Below are positions 1 to 7,611 of a stretch of 64,000 nt of DNA, in pieces (the first letter of the stretch is position 1; the number at the start of each line of letters is the position of its first letter). The notes beneath the pieces were generated by a model. It did not search any database. It was not told where the DNA came from and saw nothing but the letters and a program-made list of their open reading frames with translations. The stretch covers positions 2,666,001 to 2,730,000 of the forward strand of contig NZ_JACIBU010000001.1 of NCBI RefSeq assembly GCF_014195485.1. Direction: 5' to 3'. This DNA is from Modestobacter versicolor. Its GTDB lineage: Bacteria > Actinomycetota > Actinomycetes > Mycobacteriales > Geodermatophilaceae. Position numbers and translations under genes: made by a program.

Positions 1-568
1 CGGGCGTCGTCCAGACCGCCTCGTCGGCCTCGCCGGAGACGTCGCGCGCCTCCTGCCCGGCGGGCAGCAGCGCGGCGAAGAACTTCGTGTCGTACCGGCG
101 GCGCTCCGGCGGCGGGGTGATCCAGTGCGCGAAGGGCCGCAGCAGGTCCGCCCGCAGCGCGAGCCCTCGCCCGGCGAGGAGCTCGGCCAGCGACAGGTCG
201 CGGGCCAGCAGCGCCTGCCGCTGCTCCTCCCAGTCGTCGCCGGAGACGTCGGGCACGACCCCGGAGCCGTCGGCCGGCCCGGCCAGCAGCACGCCGGCCT
301 CCTCGAAGGTCTCCCGGACGGCGGCGCACACCAGCTCTCGGGCCAGCCGCTCGTCGCAGCCGAAGGCCGCGGCCCAGTCGGCCGGGGGCGGGCCGACCCA
401 GGCCAGGTCGGTGCCGCCGTCGCGCTCGTCGACCCCGCCGCCGGGGTAGGCGCTCATCCCGCCGGCGAAGGGCATCCCCTGCGTGCGCCGCAGCAGGTAG
501 ACCTCGAGACCGGCGGCACCGTCGCGCAGCAGCAGCACCGTCGCCGCCTGCCGCACGGGTGCGGTCAT
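1..568 (-). CDS. NUDIX hydrolase (C-terminus beyond window)
   Basis: Partial gene running off the left edge; about 189 codons are visible. The NUDIX fold is suggested by an early AYPGGGVDERD segment followed by RETFEEAG, a recognisable RExxEExG core of the NUDIX box with the metal-binding glutamates. Members hydrolyse nucleoside diphosphates linked to another group; the substrate cannot be told from sequence. The ATG at 566-568 overlaps the TGA of the RidA gene (ATGA), so it is probably translated by coupling as the third gene of a DUF4177-RidA-NUDIX operon. A similar set near ArsA-like ATPases is known in mycobacteria. Confidence 0.85.
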   Translation of the reverse strand, partial: MTAPVRQAATVLLLRDGAAGLEVYLLRRTQGMPFAGGMSAYPGGGVDERDGGTDLAWVGPPPADWAAAFGCDERLARELVCAAVRETFEEAGVLLAGPADGSGVVPDVSGDDWEEQRQALLARDLSLAELLAGRGLALRADLLRPFAHWITPPPERRRYDTKFFAALLPAGQEARDVSGEADEAVWTTP

Positions 569-1035
569 CGCAGCTCGACGGTGAGCTCGACCTCGACCGG
601 GGCGTTCATCGGCAGCTCGGCGACGCCGACGGCGCTGCGGGCGTGCTGCCCCGCCTCGCCGAACACTCGGCCGAGGAACTCGCTGGCGCCGTTGACCACG
701 CGCGGCTGGCCGCTGAAGCCCTCGGCGCTGGCGACGTAGCCGACCACCCGGACGACGCGGGCGATGGCGTCCAGGCCGACCAGGTCGTCGATCGCGGCCA
801 GCGCGTTGAGCGCGCACAGCTTGGCGTCGGCGGCGGCGTCCTCGATGTCGACGGCGCCACCGACCTTGCCGGTGCGGCGCAGGCCGCCGTCGACGAAGGG
901 CAGCTGACCGGAGGTGAAGACCAGCTGGCCGGTGCGGATCGCCGGCACGTAGGCCGCGACCGGGGCGGCGACCGGGGGCAGCCGGACGCCGAGCTCGGCC
1001 AGCCGCGCGGTCCAGCTCTGGGCGGGCGCGGTCAT
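565..1035 (-). CDS. RidA/YjgF-YER057c-UK114 family protein
   Basis: 156-residue RidA-family protein, cytosolic. Classical RidA hydrolyses reactive enamine/imine intermediates made by PLP enzymes; other subgroups have unknown substrates. The C-terminal block HARSAVGVAELP followed by VEVELTVEL corresponds to the family segment carrying the active-site arginine (here in ARS), so the protein may be catalytically competent. Its start overlaps the stop of the upstream DUF4177 gene, and its stop overlaps the start of the NUDIX gene, both as ATGA. This suggests one tightly coupled three-gene message. At 156 residues it is longer than the roughly 130 of E. coli RidA, with extra residues at the N-terminus. 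Confidence 0.9.
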   Translation of the reverse strand: MTAPAQSWTARLAELGVRLPPVAAPVAAYVPAIRTGQLVFTSGQLPFVDGGLRRTGKVGGAVDIEDAAADAKLCALNALAAIDDLVGLDAIARVVRVVGYVASAEGFSGQPRVVNGASEFLGRVFGEAGQHARSAVGVAELPMNAPVEVELTVELR

Positions 1036-1208
1036 CGGTTCAGCGGGCGCTTGAGGTAGGCGACCAGCTGGTCACCGCCGCCGGGACCCTGCAGGACGGT
1101 CACCAGCTCCCAGCCGTCGACCCCCCAGGAGTCGAGGATCGCCTTGGTGTTGTGGATCAGCAGCGGGATGGTGGCGTACTCCCACGTCACACGGGCCGGT
1201 TCGCTCAT
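1032..1208 (-). CDS. DUF4177-like small protein
   Basis: 58-codon gene, easily missed because of its size. It starts at the ATG at 1206-1208 and stops at TGA 1032-1034, overlapping the RidA start. The product contains WEYATIPLL, GWELVTVLQG and a C-terminal LKRPLNR. The Trp-Glu-Tyr start and the GWELV core are typical of DUF4177 proteins. Its position immediately upstream of RidA matches the small Rv3678A-type gene of mycobacteria. Function is unknown. It is the first gene of the operon, so its promoter should lie in the 119-bp divergent gap that also holds a repeat element. Confidence 0.8.
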   Translation of the reverse strand: MSEPARVTWEYATIPLLIHNTKAILDSWGVDGWELVTVLQGPGGGDQLVAYLKRPLNR

Positions 1209-1244
1209 GGCGCGACGCTAGCGCAGGCGGTCTGGTGACTGGAT

Positions 1245-1305
1245 GGAACGGCCCCGCTGCAGGAGCCCGCCGCGAGCTCGCGAGTGCTGGGGGGCAGCGG
1301 GGTCC
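1245..1305 (+). repeat. Structured repeat family 1, copy R1
   Basis: Outer stem GGCCCCGCTGC (1250-1260) pairs with GCAGCGGGGTCC (1294-1305), leaving one bulged T. An inner stem CCGCCGC/GTGCTGG (one mismatch, two G-T pairs) closes the family loop GAGCTCGCGA. Unlike most copies it does not follow a stop codon: it lies between the divergent starts of the DUF4177 gene (minus) and the first ArsA-like gene (plus). There it could act on the leader of either transcript. It also keeps a reading frame open upstream of the ATPase start, which makes automatic gene calls there too long. Confidence 0.8.
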
Positions 1306-1327
1306 TCGCGCTCGTAGGCTCGCAGAC

Positions 1328-2320
1328 GTGACCGGAGAGCCCAGCCCCGTGCGGTGCCATGTCGTGACGGGCAAGGGCGGGACCGGGAAGACCACGGTCG
1401 CCGCCGCCCTGGCCCTCTCCCTGGCCGCCGACGGCCGCCACGTGCTGCTGGTCGAGACCGAGGGGCGGCAGGGCATCGCCCAGCTGTTCGACACCCCGCC
1501 GCTGCCCTACGAGGAGCGGCGGGTCGCCGTGGCCCGCGGCGGCGGGGAGGTGAAGGCGCTGGCCATCGACGTGGAGGCGGCCTTCCTCGAGTACCTCGAG
1601 ATGTTCTACAGCCTCAAGCGGGCCGGCCGGGCGCTGCGGAAGATGGGCGCCATCGACTTCGCCACCGCGATCGCACCCGGGCTGCGCGACGTGCTGCTCA
1701 CCGGGAAGATCAAGGAGGCGGTGACCCGGCGGCACGACGGCCGGTACGTCTACGACGCCGTCGTCGTCGACGCCCCGCCGACCGGCCGGATCACCCGCTT
1801 CCTCAACGTCACCGGCGAGGTCGCCGGGCTGGCCCGCTCCGGGCCGATCAAGACCCAGAGCGACGGGGTGATGGCGGTGCTCCGCTCGCCGCAGACCGCC
1901 GTGCACCTGGTCACGCTGCTGGAGGACATGCCCGTGCAGGAGACCGCCGACGCGATCGGGGAGCTGACCGCGGCCGGGCTGCCGGTCGGCTCGGTGATCG
2001 TCAACATGGCCGCCGAGCCGCTGCTTCCGGCCGCGAGCCTCAGCCGCACCGCCGAGGGGCGGCTGACCGGCGCCGACCTGCTGCCCGCGCTCACCGCGGC
2101 GAACGTGCAGGGTGCCCAGCAGGTCGCCGACGGGCTGGCGGCCGAGGCGGTCGAGCACGCCCAGCGGTGGGTGGCGCAGGACGCGCTGCGCGGGGACGTC
2201 GAGGCGCTGGGCCGCCCGGTGGTCGAGCTGCCGCTGTCCACCTCCCCCATCGACCTGGGCTGCCTGTTCGAGCTGGCCGACCGGCTCGAGGGGCACCTGC
2301 AGACCGAGGCCGCGGCGTGA
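1328..2320 (+). CDS. ArsA/Get3-like anion-transporting ATPase family protein, first subunit
   Basis: 330 residues from the GTG at 1328; an upstream in-frame ATG at 1235 would translate the R1 repeat and is unlikely. The deviant Walker A motif GKGGTGKTT is at residues 15-23 and keeps the signature lysine of ArsA/Get3/MinD ATPases. VVVDAPPTGR forms the downstream aspartate motif. It overlaps the second ATPase gene by GTGA. The pair matches the Rv3679-Rv3680 type. Neighbouring metal-resistance genes are absent, so a role in arsenite transport is not supported; a Get3-like or regulatory role is possible. Confidence 0.85.
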   Translation: MTGEPSPVRCHVVTGKGGTGKTTVAAALALSLAADGRHVLLVETEGRQGIAQLFDTPPLPYEERRVAVARGGGEVKALAIDVEAAFLEYLEMFYSLKRAGRALRKMGAIDFATAIAPGLRDVLLTGKIKEAVTRRHDGRYVYDAVVVDAPPTGRITRFLNVTGEVAGLARSGPIKTQSDGVMAVLRSPQTAVHLVTLLEDMPVQETADAIGELTAAGLPVGSVIVNMAAEPLLPAASLSRTAEGRLTGADLLPALTAANVQGAQQVADGLAAEAVEHAQRWVAQDALRGDVEALGRPVVELPLSTSPIDLGCLFELADRLEGHLQTEAAA

Positions 2321-3531
2321 CCGCCCCCCGCCGGCCGGCCCCCGCGCCGCCGCTGGACCTCGCCGCCCTGGTCGCCGACCGGGACACCCGGATCATCGTC
2401 TGCTGCGGCTCCGGCGGGGTGGGCAAGACGACGACGTCGGCGGCGCTCGCGCTGGCCGCGGCGGAGGCGGGCCGGCAGGTCGTCGTCCTCACCATCGACC
2501 CGGCCCGGCGGCTGGCCCAGTCGCTCGGCCTGGTCGAGCTGGACAACGAGCCGCGGGTGGTCGAGACGCCCGGGGCGCCCGGTGAGCTCTCCGCGATGAT
2601 GCTGGACATGAAGCGGACGTTCGACGACGTCGTGTCCGCGCACTCGACCCCGGAGCGGGCCGAGGTGATCTTCGCCAACCCCTTCTACCAGGCGCTCTCG
2701 TCGTCCTTCGCCGGCACGCAGGAGTACATGGCGATGGAGAAGCTGGGCCAGCTGCGGGCCAGCGAGAAGTGGGACCTGGTCATCGTCGACACCCCGCCGT
2801 CCCGGTCGGCGCTGGACTTCCTGGACGCACCGAACCGGATGAGCCGCTTCCTCGACGGCACGATGATCCGGCTGCTGACCGCACCGGCCCGGGCCGGCGG
2901 GCGGGCCGGGGTCCGGCTGGTGGGTGCGGGCTTCATGCTGTTCAGCCGGATCATCAGCAAGATCCTCGGCGGCCAGCTGCTCAACGACATCTCGGCGTTC
3001 GTCTCCGCGCTGGACACCATGTTCGGCGGCTTCCGCGAGCGCGCGACGGCGACCTACGAGCTGCTCCGCCAGCCCGGCACCTCCTTCGTCGTGGTGGCCG
3101 CCCCGGAGCCCGACGCGCTGCGCGAGGCCTCCTACTTCGTCGACCGGCTCTCCACCGAGGGCATGCCGCTGGCCGGCCTGGTCATCAACCGCACCCACCC
3201 GCCGGCGACGACCACGCTGTCGGCCACCCGGGCCGAGGCGGCCGCCGAGGCGGTCGCCGAGGCCGGCGGCAAGGGCGCGAAGCTCGCCGCCGGTGCGCTG
3301 CGCGTGCACGCCGAGCGGATGACGGTGGCCGCCCGCGAGCAGCGGCTGGCCGACCGCTTCACCAGCGCGCACCCCGAGGTGCCGATCCGCACGGTGCCGG
3401 CCGCCGCCGGCGACGTGCACGACCTCGAGGGCCTCCGGGTGATGGGCGAGGCGCTGCTGGCCGCGGAGGGCGACACCGGCACGGGGACCCCCCGCAGCCG
3501 GGTGCTCCCGGTGCGCCCCGCGGCGGGCTGA
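2317..3531 (+). CDS. ArsA/Get3-like ATPase family protein, second subunit
   Basis: 404 residues from the GTG at 2317, which overlaps the previous stop codon. The P-loop is GSGGVGKTT (residues 31-39). The signature lysine that precedes GG in the first subunit is replaced by Ser32, so if the two form a heterodimer only one carries the classic intermonomer lysine. VIVDTPPSRSALDFLD is the phosphate-sensing aspartate region, and a hydrophobic stretch follows near GAGFMLFSRII. It is the second gene of a two-gene operon; 124 bp separate it from the PBP gene. In mycobacteria a whiB gene sits at this junction, and none is present here. Confidence 0.85.
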   Translation: MTAPRRPAPAPPLDLAALVADRDTRIIVCCGSGGVGKTTTSAALALAAAEAGRQVVVLTIDPARRLAQSLGLVELDNEPRVVETPGAPGELSAMMLDMKRTFDDVVSAHSTPERAEVIFANPFYQALSSSFAGTQEYMAMEKLGQLRASEKWDLVIVDTPPSRSALDFLDAPNRMSRFLDGTMIRLLTAPARAGGRAGVRLVGAGFMLFSRIISKILGGQLLNDISAFVSALDTMFGGFRERATATYELLRQPGTSFVVVAAPEPDALREASYFVDRLSTEGMPLAGLVINRTHPPATTTLSATRAEAAAEAVAEAGGKGAKLAAGALRVHAERMTVAAREQRLADRFTSAHPEVPIRTVPAAAGDVHDLEGLRVMGEALLAAEGDTGTGTPRSRVLPVRPAAG

Positions 3532-3655
3532 CCACCACGGGCCGAGCACCCGGCACCCGATCCGACCCCGCTCCGGGGACGACCTCCGACAGCGCCCGCG
3601 CGTCGGCGTCCGGGGCACGGCACGGAGGCCTCCGGGACAGGTACCTTGGCCTGCG

Positions 3656-5896
3656 ATGTCCGAGTCTGCGCGCTTCCGTCTGGGTGCCCTCGCCAAGCTG
3701 GTCACGATGATCGTGGTGGCCGGGGCGCTGGTGGCCGCCATGCTGCTCCCGTTCGTGGGCGGAGCCGGGCTCGTCGCCCGCAACTCCTCCTCGCTCCTCG
3801 ACGCCCTCCCGGTCGAGCTCACCGACAAGACCCCCAACGGCAACACCAAGGTGCTGGCCGCCGACGGGTCGCTGATCACCGAGTTCTACGACCTGAACCG
3901 GGCGCCGGTCACCCCGGACCAGATCTCCCCGGTGATGAAGCAGGCGATCGTCGACATCGAGGACTCGCGCTTCTACGAGCACAACGGCCTCGACGTGCAG
4001 GGCACCATGCGTGCGCTGGCGAAGAACCTGGCCGCGGGCCGGGTCGAGGAGGGCGGCTCGACGCTGACCCAGCAGCTGGTCAAGCAGACCCTGCTGCAGA
4101 CGGCCACCACGCCCGAGGAGCGGGAGGCCGCCGACGACCAGACGGTCGGCCGCAAGCTCCGCGAGGCCCGGCTCGCGCTGGCCCTGGAGCAGACCTACTC
4201 CAAGGACGAGATCCTCACCCGCTACCTGAACATCGCCTACTTCGGCGAGGGCGCCTACGGCATCCAGGCCGCCGCGCAGAAGTACTTCAGCGTGAACGCG
4301 ATCGACCTCACGCTGCCGCAGGCCTCGGTGCTGGCCGGTCTGGTGCAGAGCCCGACCAACGACGACCCGATCATCGACCCGGAGGCCGGCAAGACCCGCC
4401 GCAACCAGGTCCTCCAGCGGATGCACGACCTCGGCCACGGCGCCGGCGAGCGGGGCGACCAGCCGCTCACCGACCAGGAGCTGGCCGACCTGATGGCCGC
4501 GCCGATCGCGGTCGTGGAGGGCGAGAGCCCGCGCAACGGCTGCATCGACGCCACCATCGGCGGCTTCTTCTGCGACTACCTCTACAACCACCTCACCGGC
4601 ACGCTGGGCATCGACCCCAACCAGCTCAAGAGCGCCGGCTGGACCATCCAGACGACGATGCGCCCGGACATGCAGGCCGCCGGCGACCAGGCCGTGCTGA
4701 ACACCATCGAGATGGGCAACTCGCTGGCCGGCATCTACACCGCGCTGGAGCCGGGCACCGGCAAGGTGCTGGCGATGAGCGTCAACCGGCGCTACGGCTG
4801 CGACGTCACCGTCGACGCCTCCTGCGAGTCGGTGAACCTCAACGTCGCGGCGAGCCAGGGCTCCGGCTCGACCTACAAGGTGTTCACCGCCGCCGCGGCC
4901 CTGGAGGCCGGGTACGGGATCAACTACTCCCAGACCACCAGCGACCCGTACTTCTCCCGGGTGTTCAAGCAGAACGGCGGCACCCGCGGCGCCCCCTACG
5001 GCCCGATCGGCAACGTCGGCACGCTGCCGAACACGCTGACCATGCACGACGCGCTGACCCGCTCCTCGAACACCTACTTCGTCGCGCTGGAGGACACCCT
5101 CGGCAGCGTCGCGGGCCCGGTCAGCGCGGCCCAGCGGATGGGCCTGAACCTGCCCGAGGAGCAGGCCACCCAGATCGTCGAGGGCGAGATGGGCTCGTTC
5201 ACCCTCGGCCCGTTCGCGACCAGCCCGCTCTACCTGGCCAGCGCGTACTCGACCTTGGCCGCCAGCGGCACCCAGTGCGACCCGACCCCGGTGGTGCAGA
5301 TCCTGGACGCCGCCGGTCAGCCGGTCCTCGGCGACGACGGCCAGCCGCTGGTCAAGAACGACAACTGCACCGCCGCCGCCATCCCGCCGGGGGTCGCCAA
5401 CACCCTGGTCAACGCGATGACCGACGACGTCATCAGCGGCACCGGCCGCAACGCCAACGTCCCCGGCCACCAGATCGCCGGCAAGACCGGGACCTCGCAG
5501 AACCAGTACTCCGCGGCGTTCGTCGGCATGACGCCCGAGTACGCGGCCAGCGTGATGGTGCTCAACCCCAAGGAGAACCAGAACGTCGGCGGTTACGGCG
5601 GCAACAAGCCGGCCACGATCTGGCGTGACGCGATGGCACCGATCCTGGAGCAGGGACCGACCCGCGAGTTCCCGCCGGCCGACCCGGCCGTCGCCGCCGG
5701 GACGAAGGGCAGCGGTGCTCCGGCGCCGCGCCCCGAGTCCGAGGGCAACGGCAACGGCAACGGGAACGGCGGCAACGGGGGCGGGGGCGGCAACGGCGGG
5801 GGCCAGGCCCCGGCGCCGCCCGCCGCCGTCGTCCCGCCGGCCGCTGACCCGGGCGCGGTGCCGCCGGACACCAACGGCGACGGCATCCCCGGCTGA
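3656..5896 (+). CDS. Class A penicillin-binding protein (PonA2-like)
   Basis: 746-residue bifunctional peptidoglycan synthase. A membrane segment lies near residues 12-40. The glycosyltransferase domain has EDSRFYEHNG (catalytic Glu102), GGSTLTQQLVKQ and YLNIAYFGEGAYG. The transpeptidase domain has STYK (Ser405, Lys408), the SSN triad (470-472) and KTGTS (Lys610). The tail is a Gly/Asn-rich low-complexity region ending in DTNGDGIPG; no PASTA domain is seen, unlike mycobacterial PonA2. It acts outside the membrane in cell-wall assembly. A repeat-family hairpin (R8) begins 4 nt after the stop codon. Confidence 0.93.
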   Translation: MSESARFRLGALAKLVTMIVVAGALVAAMLLPFVGGAGLVARNSSSLLDALPVELTDKTPNGNTKVLAADGSLITEFYDLNRAPVTPDQISPVMKQAIVDIEDSRFYEHNGLDVQGTMRALAKNLAAGRVEEGGSTLTQQLVKQTLLQTATTPEEREAADDQTVGRKLREARLALALEQTYSKDEILTRYLNIAYFGEGAYGIQAAAQKYFSVNAIDLTLPQASVLAGLVQSPTNDDPIIDPEAGKTRRNQVLQRMHDLGHGAGERGDQPLTDQELADLMAAPIAVVEGESPRNGCIDATIGGFFCDYLYNHLTGTLGIDPNQLKSAGWTIQTTMRPDMQAAGDQAVLNTIEMGNSLAGIYTALEPGTGKVLAMSVNRRYGCDVTVDASCESVNLNVAASQGSGSTYKVFTAAAALEAGYGINYSQTTSDPYFSRVFKQNGGTRGAPYGPIGNVGTLPNTLTMHDALTRSSNTYFVALEDTLGSVAGPVSAAQRMGLNLPEEQATQIVEGEMGSFTLGPFATSPLYLASAYSTLAASGTQCDPTPVVQILDAAGQPVLGDDGQPLVKNDNCTAAAIPPGVANTLVNAMTDDVISGTGRNANVPGHQIAGKTGTSQNQYSAAFVGMTPEYAASVMVLNPKENQNVGGYGGNKPATIWRDAMAPILEQGPTREFPPADPAVAAGTKGSGAPAPRPESEGNGNGNGNGGNGGGGGNGGGQAPAPPAAVVPPAADPGAVPPDTNGDGIPG

Positions 5897-5900
5897 GAAA

Positions 5901-5963
5901 GGACCCCGTCGCCCCCCCCCCCCGACCCTCGCTCCGCTCGGGTCGGGCCCCTGCGACGGGGCC
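5901..5963 (-). repeat. Structured repeat family 1, copy R8 (3' of PBP)
   Basis: On the plus strand GGACCCCGTCGC (5901-5912) pairs with GCGACGGGGCC (5953-5963). The inner stem CCGACCC/GGGTCGG closes a loop that reads GAGCGGAGCGA on the minus strand. Both stems differ from the other copies yet remain fully complementary. It starts 4 nt after the PBP stop and can serve as its terminator. A run of about 12 C residues in the left internal loop is a likely spot for sequencing or replication slippage. Confidence 0.85.
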
Positions 5964-5983
5964 GGAGATGGTCCCCGCAGCCG

Positions 5984-6436
5984 TCAGCCCAGCTGGCGGC
6001 GCACCTCGGCGGCGACCCGGCCGCCCTCGGCCCGGCCGGCGACCGTGCCGGTCACCGCGCCCATGACCCGGCCCATGTCCTTCATCCCGGACGCCCCGGT
6101 CCGGGTCACCACGTCGGCGACGATCGCGGCGAGGTCGGCGTCGTCCAGCTGCGCCGGCAGGTAGGCGGCGATCACGCCCTCCTCCGCCCGCTCCCGCTCG
6201 GCCTGCTCCGCGCGCCCGGCGCCGGCGAACGCCTCGGCGGCCTCGCGGCGCTTCTTCGCCTCCCGGCGGAGCACCGCCATCACGTCGTCGTCGGTCAGCT
6301 CGCGCGCCTCCTTGCCGGACACCTCCTCGGCGGAGACGGCGGAGAGCACCATCCGCAGCGTGGCGGTGCTCAGCTCGTCACGGCCCTTCATCGCGGTGGT
6401 CAGGTCGGTGCGCAGTCGGTCCTTCAGTTCAGCCAC
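5984..6436 (-). CDS. GatB/YqeY domain protein
   Basis: 150 residues from the GTG at 6436 (minus), beginning MAELKDRLRTDLTTAMKGRD. Longer frames upstream run into the divergent promoter and are not supported. Blocks such as LRREAKKRREAAEAF, YLPAQLDD and ASGMKDMGRVMG are characteristic of YqeY-like proteins, which share the helical tail domain of the GatB amidotransferase subunit but occur alone. The cellular role is unclear; a tRNA-related function is inferred from the domain only. It is convergent with the PBP gene and divergent from the metallophosphoesterase. Confidence 0.9.
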   Translation of the reverse strand: MAELKDRLRTDLTTAMKGRDELSTATLRMVLSAVSAEEVSGKEARELTDDDVMAVLRREAKKRREAAEAFAGAGRAEQAERERAEEGVIAAYLPAQLDDADLAAIVADVVTRTGASGMKDMGRVMGAVTGTVAGRAEGGRVAAEVRRQLG

Positions 6437-6501
6437 CCGGCCAGCGTGCCACCTGCGCCCGGGCGGGGACGACGGAGTTCCGCCGCCCGTACGCTCCGGG
6501 C

Positions 6502-7425
6502 ATGCGCGCGACCACCGCCGTCCCCACGGCCGTCCTCGCGACCGGCGCCGCCACGGTCGCCTACGCGAGCCTGATCGAGCGCACCCGCTGGACGCTGCGC
6601 CGCTTCGACGTGCCGGTGCTGCCTCCGGGCTCCGCACCGCTCCGGGTGCTGCACCTGTCCGACCTGCACATGACCGCCGGCCAGCGCGGCAAGCAGGAGT
6701 GGGTGGCCGGGCTCGCCGACCTGCAGCCGGACCTGGTCGTCGACACCGGCGACAACCTGGCCGGGATGGACGCCGTCCCGGGCACGCTGCGCGCCCTCGA
6801 ACCGCTGCTGGCGCTGCCCGGCGCGTTCGTGCTGGCCAGCAACGACTACTACGCGCCGCGCCCGAAGAACCCGCTCAAGTACTTCAAGACCGACCACAAG
6901 CGGGTGCACGGCGACCCGCTGCCCTGGCGCGACCTGCGCGACGCGATGGCCGGCCGCGGCTGGCTGGACCTGACCAACACCACCGGGACGCTGACCGTGG
7001 CCGGCACCCGGATCGCCTTCGCCGGTGTCGACGACCCGCACCTGCAGCTGGACCGGTACGACGACGTCGCCGGGCCGGCCGACCCGGCGGCCGACGTCCG
7101 GATCGGGCTGGTCCACTCCCCCGAGCCCCGGGTGCTCGACCGGTTCGCCGCCGACGGCCACGACCTGGTGCTCGCCGGGCACACCCACGGCGGCCAGCTG
7201 CGGGTGCCCTTCTACGGCGCGCTGGTGACCAACTGCGGCATCGACCGGCAGCGCGTGCGCTGGCTGCACCGCTGGGCCGAGCCCACCGCAGCCCACCCGA
7301 CCGGCACCTGGCTGCACGTCTCGGCCGGGCTGGGCACCAGCCCGTACGCGCCCTACCGGCTCGCCTGCCCGCCCGAGGCGACGCTGCTGACCCTCACCGC
7401 GCGGGACGCCCGACCACCTGCCTGA
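6502..7425 (+). CDS. Metallophosphoesterase (calcineurin-like)
   Basis: 307 residues with an N-terminal hydrophobic stretch (about residues 5-25) that may anchor it in the membrane. The dinuclear-metal motifs are in order: LSDLHM, DTGDN, ASNDYY in place of the usual GNHD, LVHSPEP and LAGHTHGGQ. The GNHD position lacks its histidine, a variant seen in the YkuE-like and Rv3683-like branch. Substrates are unknown, though membrane-anchored relatives are often linked to phospholipid head-group hydrolysis. Its placement after a PonA-type gene fits the mycobacterial gene order. Confidence 0.88.
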   Translation: MRATTAVPTAVLATGAATVAYASLIERTRWTLRRFDVPVLPPGSAPLRVLHLSDLHMTAGQRGKQEWVAGLADLQPDLVVDTGDNLAGMDAVPGTLRALEPLLALPGAFVLASNDYYAPRPKNPLKYFKTDHKRVHGDPLPWRDLRDAMAGRGWLDLTNTTGTLTVAGTRIAFAGVDDPHLQLDRYDDVAGPADPAADVRIGLVHSPEPRVLDRFAADGHDLVLAGHTHGGQLRVPFYGALVTNCGIDRQRVRWLHRWAEPTAAHPTGTWLHVSAGLGTSPYAPYRLACPPEATLLTLTARDARPPA

Positions 7426-7462
7426 GCCCGGCAGCGCGTCGGTTACAGTTGTCGACGCACCT

Positions 7463-7539
7463 CGGGGTGTGGCGCAGCTTGGTAGCGCGCGTCGTTCGGG
7501 ACGACGAGGCCGCAGGTTCAAATCCTGTCACCCCGACCA
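7463..7539 (+). tRNA. tRNA-Pro (anticodon CGG)
   Basis: Complete cloverleaf: 7-bp acceptor stem CGGGGTG/CACCCCG, D-arm GCGC/GCGC, anticodon stem CGTCG/CGACG around loop TTCGGGA (anticodon CGG at 7497-7499), T-arm with TTCAAAT, discriminator A, and an encoded CCA at 7537-7539. It reads the frequent proline codon CCG. A strong palindrome follows within 4 nt as terminator. Confidence 0.97.
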
Positions 7540-7542
7540 GCC

Positions 7543-7574
7543 ACTCAGGGACCGCCGATCGGCGGTCCCTGAGT
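7543..7574 (+). terminator. Terminator after tRNA-Pro
   Basis: Perfect 32-bp palindrome starting ACTCAGGGACCGCC, followed by CGTTT. The stem can form up to 14 bp around a GATC loop. It begins 4 nt after the tRNA CCA end, as expected for an intrinsic terminator. Confidence 0.85.
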
Positions 7575-7611
7575 CGTTTCCGGACCAGCCCGTCCGGGCA
7601 TCCCGTCCCGG

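Noticed and set aside
1235-1327. Upstream ATG start for the first ArsA-like gene
   Set aside because: It would translate the R1 repeat, giving an unconserved Gly/Arg-rich leader. The GTG at 1328 gives the usual short distance to the P-loop.
3359-5470. Long minus-strand open frame (about 700 codons) opposite the PBP gene
   Set aside because: Its product is Val/Arg/Gly-rich without motifs. It is the usual antisense shadow of a high-GC gene, and the plus-strand PBP has all catalytic motifs.
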